Shown here: positions 60,428-64,000 of the stretch, in pieces | Numbering within the stretch: the first letter of the stretch is position 1 | Layout: every line of letters begins with the position of its first letter | Assembly: GCA_964494805.1 (NCBI GenBank) | Contig: CAZBST010000004.1 | Coordinates: 1 to 64,000, forward strand | DNA: 64,000 nucleotides | Source: CAIYOL01 sp964494805 | GTDB lineage: Bacteria; Planctomycetota; Phycisphaerae; Sedimentisphaerales; Anaerobacaceae | Direction: 5' to 3' | Translations under genes and position numbers: made by a program | The notes under the pieces: model-generated | Seen by the model: the letters and a program-made list of their open reading frames with translations, nothing else | Database searches by the model: none | Told to the model about the DNA's origin: nothing

Positions 60428-60458
60428 TTGCTATTGTATTCCTAAATGATAGAATACA
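60428..60458 (+). promoter_or_regulatory. Promoter with embedded inverted repeat (possible operator)
   Basis: TTGCTA (60428-60433), a 16-base spacer and TAGAAT (60450-60455). A perfect 7-bp inverted repeat TGTATTC-10-GAATACA (60435-60458) covers the spacer and the -10, where a bound repressor would block RNA polymerase. It lies about 55 bases ahead of the lipoprotein gene. Confidence 0.5.
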
Positions 60459-60511
60459 GTATTATCGCAGTGAATGAATAACCTTCAAAAAATTTTAAGG
60501 GAGACTTAAAA

Positions 60512-61132
60512 ATGAATACCAGAAAACTTCTCTTTTATTTGTTAGCTGCCATTTTAGGCGGCTGCATACCGGTTATGTCGCTTCATCCGCTTTTTACTGA
60601 AAAGGACATCGCCTTTGATGAGAAACTGCTCGGCACCTGGGTGGATGACTCCAACGAAACTACTTGGCAATTCACCGACGCCAACAAGCCAGAAAAAGCA
60701 TACAACCTTATCTTCACAGATGAAAAAGGCCAAAAAGGCTCGTTTGTCGCTCATTTAGTAAAGCTGGATAACAAACTCTTTCTGGACGTATTCCCAAGTG
60801 AGATGCCGTGGGACGAAAAAGACCCGAACAAAACACAATGGCCGTATAATACTTTCTTCCTGGCACCGGCTCACACTTTTATAAAAATAAACGCCATCGA
60901 ACCGCAGCTTAAATTACAGCTTACTGATGATGACGAACTCAAGAAACTGCTCAAGAGTGACCCCAACGTAGTGGAGCATACATTAATCGAAGAAGATAGA
61001 CTCCTTTTAACTGCCTCGACGGAGAAGCTTCAGGCGTTTGTCCTCAAATATGCTGACGACAGCAGGGTCTTTACCGAGGAAAGTATCCTAAATCGCAAGA
61101 AAACCAAAACTCTACAGGAATCCGTTAAATAA
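60512..61132 (+). CDS. Lipoprotein of unknown function, 206 aa
   Basis: A clear lipobox ILGGC (Cys18) follows a short signal sequence. The mature part begins IPVMSLHPLFTEKDIAF and has a beta-rich pattern (LLGTWVDDSNETTWQF, FVAHLVKLDNKLFLDVFP, TFIKINAIEP) that could be a small lipocalin-like barrel; this is a guess from pattern. AAGGGAGA precedes the start. No partner is evident. Confidence 0.75.
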   Translation: MNTRKLLFYLLAAILGGCIPVMSLHPLFTEKDIAFDEKLLGTWVDDSNETTWQFTDANKPEKAYNLIFTDEKGQKGSFVAHLVKLDNKLFLDVFPSEMPWDEKDPNKTQWPYNTFFLAPAHTFIKINAIEPQLKLQLTDDDELKKLLKSDPNVVEHTLIEEDRLLLTASTEKLQAFVLKYADDSRVFTEESILNRKKTKTLQESVK

Positions 61133-61182
61133 AAGCCCAACGAGCCTAATGATCCCAACAAAAGCTGACGGATAAAAATTTA

Positions 61183-61923
61183 ATGCCGATTAATCTGAGC
61201 TTGCCCAGAAAAGCCGGCCTTTTTATAACCGGCACCGATACCGGCGTAGGTAAAACATTAATAGCCGGCGCCATCGCCAAAATTCTCACCGGTAAAGGCC
61301 TGAAAGTCGGCGTATTAAAACCTATCGCCACCGGCTGCAAACGCACTTGGGACGGCCTTATAAGCGACGATACCGAGTTCCTCGCTTATTGTGCAAACAG
61401 CGACCTGTCACTATCAACGATAACTCCCGTCGGCTATCGAACACCTGCTGCGCCTATTGTAAGTGCCGCCCGCGAAGGTCTCCCAATTGACTTCGACGGA
61501 ATCGCAGCCGCTTACAAGGATATATGCCAAAACAGCGACGCCGTCTTAGTCGAAGGCATCGGAGGCGTCCGTGTGCCTTTAACAGAGCAGTTCGACCTGC
61601 TGGATTTGGCCGTCGAATTTGACCTGCCGGTAGTAATAGTCGCCCGACCGAATCTGGGCACGATAAACCATACTTTGATGACTATAGATTGCGTCCGTGC
61701 AGCAGAATTAAAAATCGCTGGCGTAGTTATTAACGGCTACAACGCTGCCGAATCAACCACAGCCGAAGATACCGTCCCCGAAGTGATAGCCAAATGCAGT
61801 GGCGCCGATATTCTTGTAGTTGTGCCTTTTGATGAGACTGTAAGTATCGAGAAGCCGAATCTTGGAGAATTTATTATTGGCTCTTTGATAGATTGCGACT
61901 GGGAAAAACTTGCCGGCCTGTGA
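61183..61923 (+). CDS. bioD: Dethiobiotin synthetase
   Basis: ATP-dependent carboxylation that closes the ureido ring of dethiobiotin. Walker A GTDTGVGKT (17-25), KPIATGCKR (substrate Lys/Thr), VEGIGGVRVPL and ARPNLGTINHT. 246 residues. The other biotin genes are not adjacent. Confidence 0.94.
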   Translation: MPINLSLPRKAGLFITGTDTGVGKTLIAGAIAKILTGKGLKVGVLKPIATGCKRTWDGLISDDTEFLAYCANSDLSLSTITPVGYRTPAAPIVSAAREGLPIDFDGIAAAYKDICQNSDAVLVEGIGGVRVPLTEQFDLLDLAVEFDLPVVIVARPNLGTINHTLMTIDCVRAAELKIAGVVINGYNAAESTTAEDTVPEVIAKCSGADILVVVPFDETVSIEKPNLGEFIIGSLIDCDWEKLAGL

Positions 61924-62012
61924 ATAATATAAAAAGCTGGTTTCCAAAAATCTCCTATCGGGGTATCATATTAAGGACGGTAAATTACTTATTGCTTTTT
62001 GAAAGTTAAATT

Positions 62013-63626
62013 ATGGTCGGCTCACAGGAATTCAGACGCTATCTGGTAAATGTTGATTCCGCCACGACTGGTCAGCTTTTCACTGATTGCCTGGTGGTTG
62101 GAGCAGGCATTGCCGGCCTTCGCGCCGCCATCGAAGCGGCACAGCACTGCAGCGTCATTATCCTCTGCAAGGACTCTCTGCGGGAAAGCAACACCTGGAA
62201 GGCTCAGGGCGGTATTGCTGCGGTGCTTGATAAAGCAGATACATTTGAATCGCATATAGCCGATACGCTTCATACCGGCTGCGGCCTGTGTAATGAAAAA
62301 ATAGTTGATTTAGTTGTTCGGCAGGGGCCGCAGCTTATTCAGCAATTGCTTCACTGGGGTGCTAAGTTCGATTTAATCGACGGCCTCATTGCCACTACCC
62401 TCGAAGGAGGGCACACTCACGCCCGCATCGCTCACGCTCACGGCGATGAAACAGGACGCATCATTGCGGAAACCCTCATAAACAAGGTCAGAGAAAATCC
62501 GAACGTAAAAATAATAGAAAACTTTTACGCAGTAGATTTAATCACTAACGATGAAAACCGGTGCCTCGGAGTAATCGGCCACGACAATCGCGGCCCACAG
62601 ATAATCTGGGCGGCAAACACAATTCTTTCCACCGGTGGTGCAGGTATGCTCTACCGTGAAACTAGCAACCCCGCTGTTGCAACCGCTGACGGTATTGCTA
62701 TGGCTTCCCGCGCCGGGGCCGTTCTGCAGGATTTGGAGTTTATGCAGTTTCATCCGACAACGCTTTATATTGCAGGCGCCTCACGCGCCCTGATTACCGA
62801 AACGCTCCGCGGCGAGGGAGCTATCCTCGTAGATGGTAACGGCTCGGCGTTTATGAAAGAATACCACGACGCTGCTGAGCTGGCCCCGCGAGACATTGTC
62901 AGCAGAGCCATCCTCTCCCAGATGCTCAAGACCGGCTCCACTCACGTCTATCTCGATGTTCGACATCTGGATAAAAAACATTTCACAGAGAGGTTTCCTA
63001 CGATTAGTGAATTGTGCGAAAGTTTCGATATAGACGTCAGCCGGGATTTGATTCCTGTCCGCCCGAGTGCACACTATATTATCGGCGGCATAAAGACCGA
63101 TGCCTCAGCCAGGACAAGCATCACAAATCTTTATGCCTGCGGCGAGGTCGCCTCCACCGGAATGCATGGCGCTAATCGGCTCGGCAGCAACTCCCTGCCA
63201 GAAGGACTTGTCTTCGGAAAAATCGCAGGCCTTTCCGCCTGTGAGGATATAAAGACCGGTAACTCCGGCAGCAAACACCCTTTGATAAAATACCGGATTC
63301 CCCACTCGGACCGTTCCCGCCTCGATACCATCGATGTCCGAAACTCTCTCAGGGCACTTATGTGGCGAAACGTCGGCATCATAAGAAAGGCCCAGCCGCT
63401 CAAAGAGGCACAGGAAATTATCAAATTCTGGCAGCGATACGTGATGGACAAAATCTTCGATTCCCCCTCCGGCTGGGAATGTCAGAATATGCTCACCGTT
63501 TGCCTGCTGATGGCCCGTGCCGCAGAATTAAGGCAGGAAAGCAGGGGCGTCCACTTCAGAAGCGATTTCCCGCAATCTGACGACAAAAACTTTAAAAAAC
63601 ATATCGAAATTAAGCGGGCGGAATAA
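62013..63626 (+). CDS. nadB: L-aspartate oxidase
   Basis: FAD enzyme oxidising L-aspartate to iminoaspartate, the first step of NAD synthesis. CLVVGAGIAGLRAAIEAA binds FAD; TWKAQGGIAAVL, GGHTHARIAHAHGDETG, LEFMQFHPTTLY, RPSAHYIIGGI and GANRLGSNSLPEGLVFG are family landmarks. 537 residues. nadA and nadC are not in the window. Confidence 0.95.
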   Translation: MVGSQEFRRYLVNVDSATTGQLFTDCLVVGAGIAGLRAAIEAAQHCSVIILCKDSLRESNTWKAQGGIAAVLDKADTFESHIADTLHTGCGLCNEKIVDLVVRQGPQLIQQLLHWGAKFDLIDGLIATTLEGGHTHARIAHAHGDETGRIIAETLINKVRENPNVKIIENFYAVDLITNDENRCLGVIGHDNRGPQIIWAANTILSTGGAGMLYRETSNPAVATADGIAMASRAGAVLQDLEFMQFHPTTLYIAGASRALITETLRGEGAILVDGNGSAFMKEYHDAAELAPRDIVSRAILSQMLKTGSTHVYLDVRHLDKKHFTERFPTISELCESFDIDVSRDLIPVRPSAHYIIGGIKTDASARTSITNLYACGEVASTGMHGANRLGSNSLPEGLVFGKIAGLSACEDIKTGNSGSKHPLIKYRIPHSDRSRLDTIDVRNSLRALMWRNVGIIRKAQPLKEAQEIIKFWQRYVMDKIFDSPSGWECQNMLTVCLLMARAAELRQESRGVHFRSDFPQSDDKNFKKHIEIKRAE

Positions 63627-63638
63627 TCGATATTTTGG

Positions 63639-63644
63639 TATAAT
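63639..63644 (+). promoter_or_regulatory. -10 element between nadB and rnpB
   Basis: A perfect TATAAT, about 50 bases ahead of the RNase P RNA. No good -35 is present at the correct distance, and the spacing would imply a short 5' leader. Confidence 0.3.
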
Positions 63645-63694
63645 ATATACACCCCTGCTGAACAAAACAAAGAATAGAAAATAATAAATAAAAA

Positions 63695-64000
63695 GAGTGG
63701 GTCGGGCGGTCGCCGGTTTGCTTCTGCAGGCCGGAGGAAAGTCCGAGCAGGACAGGGCAACGGTGGTGGCTAACGGCCACCCGGGGCGACCCGCGGGATA
63801 GTGCCACAGAAAATACACAGCCTTTAAGGCAATGGTGAAATGGTGCGGTAAGAGCGCACCGCGTCCCGAGTGATTGGGATGGCAGGGAAAACCCCACCGC
63901 CTGCAAGACTGAATATGCCGGTGCCTCGCCCGGGCGATACCGGCGGGTAGGTCGCATGAGCCGGCTGGTAACAGCCGGCCGAGATAAATGACCGCTTAAA
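63695..64000 (+). ncRNA. rnpB: RNase P RNA, 3' end outside window
   Basis: Catalytic RNA of tRNA 5' maturation, bacterial type A. Conserved regions: GGAGGAAAGTCCGAGCA (from 63733) and ACAGGGCA, the CAGAAAATACACAGCC stretch (from about 63807), GGTAAGAGCGCACCG, and the late GATAAATGACCGC. The 5' GAGTGGGTCGGGC should pair with a 3' strand that lies beyond position 64000. Confidence 0.95.

Overview
The window reads as a chromosomal segment of a Gram-negative, polysaccharide-degrading bacterium, most likely Planctomycetota, class Phycisphaerae. Clues are a secreted protein with a dockerin-like tail, a secreted 20-residue-repeat fibre protein, exported GH97 and GH95 glycosidases, an S55-type secreted protein, a rhomboid protease with a C-terminal zinc ribbon, and a small membrane protein resembling DUF6677. 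The assignment rests on family recognition, not a phylogeny. The 100-N run at 2110-2209 shows this is a scaffolded draft assembly.

Layout. 1-4 kb: the 3' part of tmRNA, followed by a roughly 3.66-kb segment that ends in a second copy of the tmRNA 3' tail. This segment looks like a small integrated element and carries the fibre gene and the dockerin-like gene, with its own promoter. 4-9.3 kb: a membrane protein, then GH97 and GH95. 9.3-16.2 kb: hemL, a SurA/PpiD-like chaperone operon, rnc, a STAS protein and efp. 16.3-18.3 kb: a two-gene restriction-modification system. 18.3-20.2 kb: a 0.9-kb non-coding stretch with phased T-tracts and two perfect parS sites, then parB (no parA in view). 20.4-34.7 kb: dtd, a GT39/TPR protein, phospholipase C-like, M16, beta-CASP, rhomboid, DinG and TPR genes. 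34.7-38.5 kb: an isoprenoid/NAD operon (ispA-dxs-nadK), with ispA carrying an in-frame palindromic insert. 38.6-42.8 kb: miaA, a double ATP-cone protein, nrdR, a candidate small RNA, an archaeal-style ThyA and its membrane partner. 42.9-46.4 kb: ribE-pdxA-rsmA facing a class I fumarase alpha subunit. 46.4-52.6 kb: beta-propeller, S55 protein, YfgM-like protein and rluD. 52.6-57.4 kb: a potassium operon (two TrkH/KtrB, one TrkA/KtrA) ending in an alkaline-phosphatase-fold protein. 57.5-64 kb: recG, a REPIN-like repeat, pcm, a lipoprotein, bioD, nadB and the 5' part of RNase P RNA.

Most genes are core housekeeping in short operons with many convergent pairs only a few bases apart. Cofactor synthesis is prominent: haem, riboflavin, PLP, biotin, NAD, isoprenoids and dTMP. 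The less ordinary material is in the non-coding DNA: the tmRNA tail duplication, overlapping divergent promoters between thyA and ribE, degenerate 7-bp tandem repeats at several intergenic sites, a palindrome inserted inside ispA, and a structured region with two hairpins downstream of thyA. No CRISPR array, transposase or integrase was seen, and no complete novel defence or conflict system was identified beyond the restriction-modification pair.
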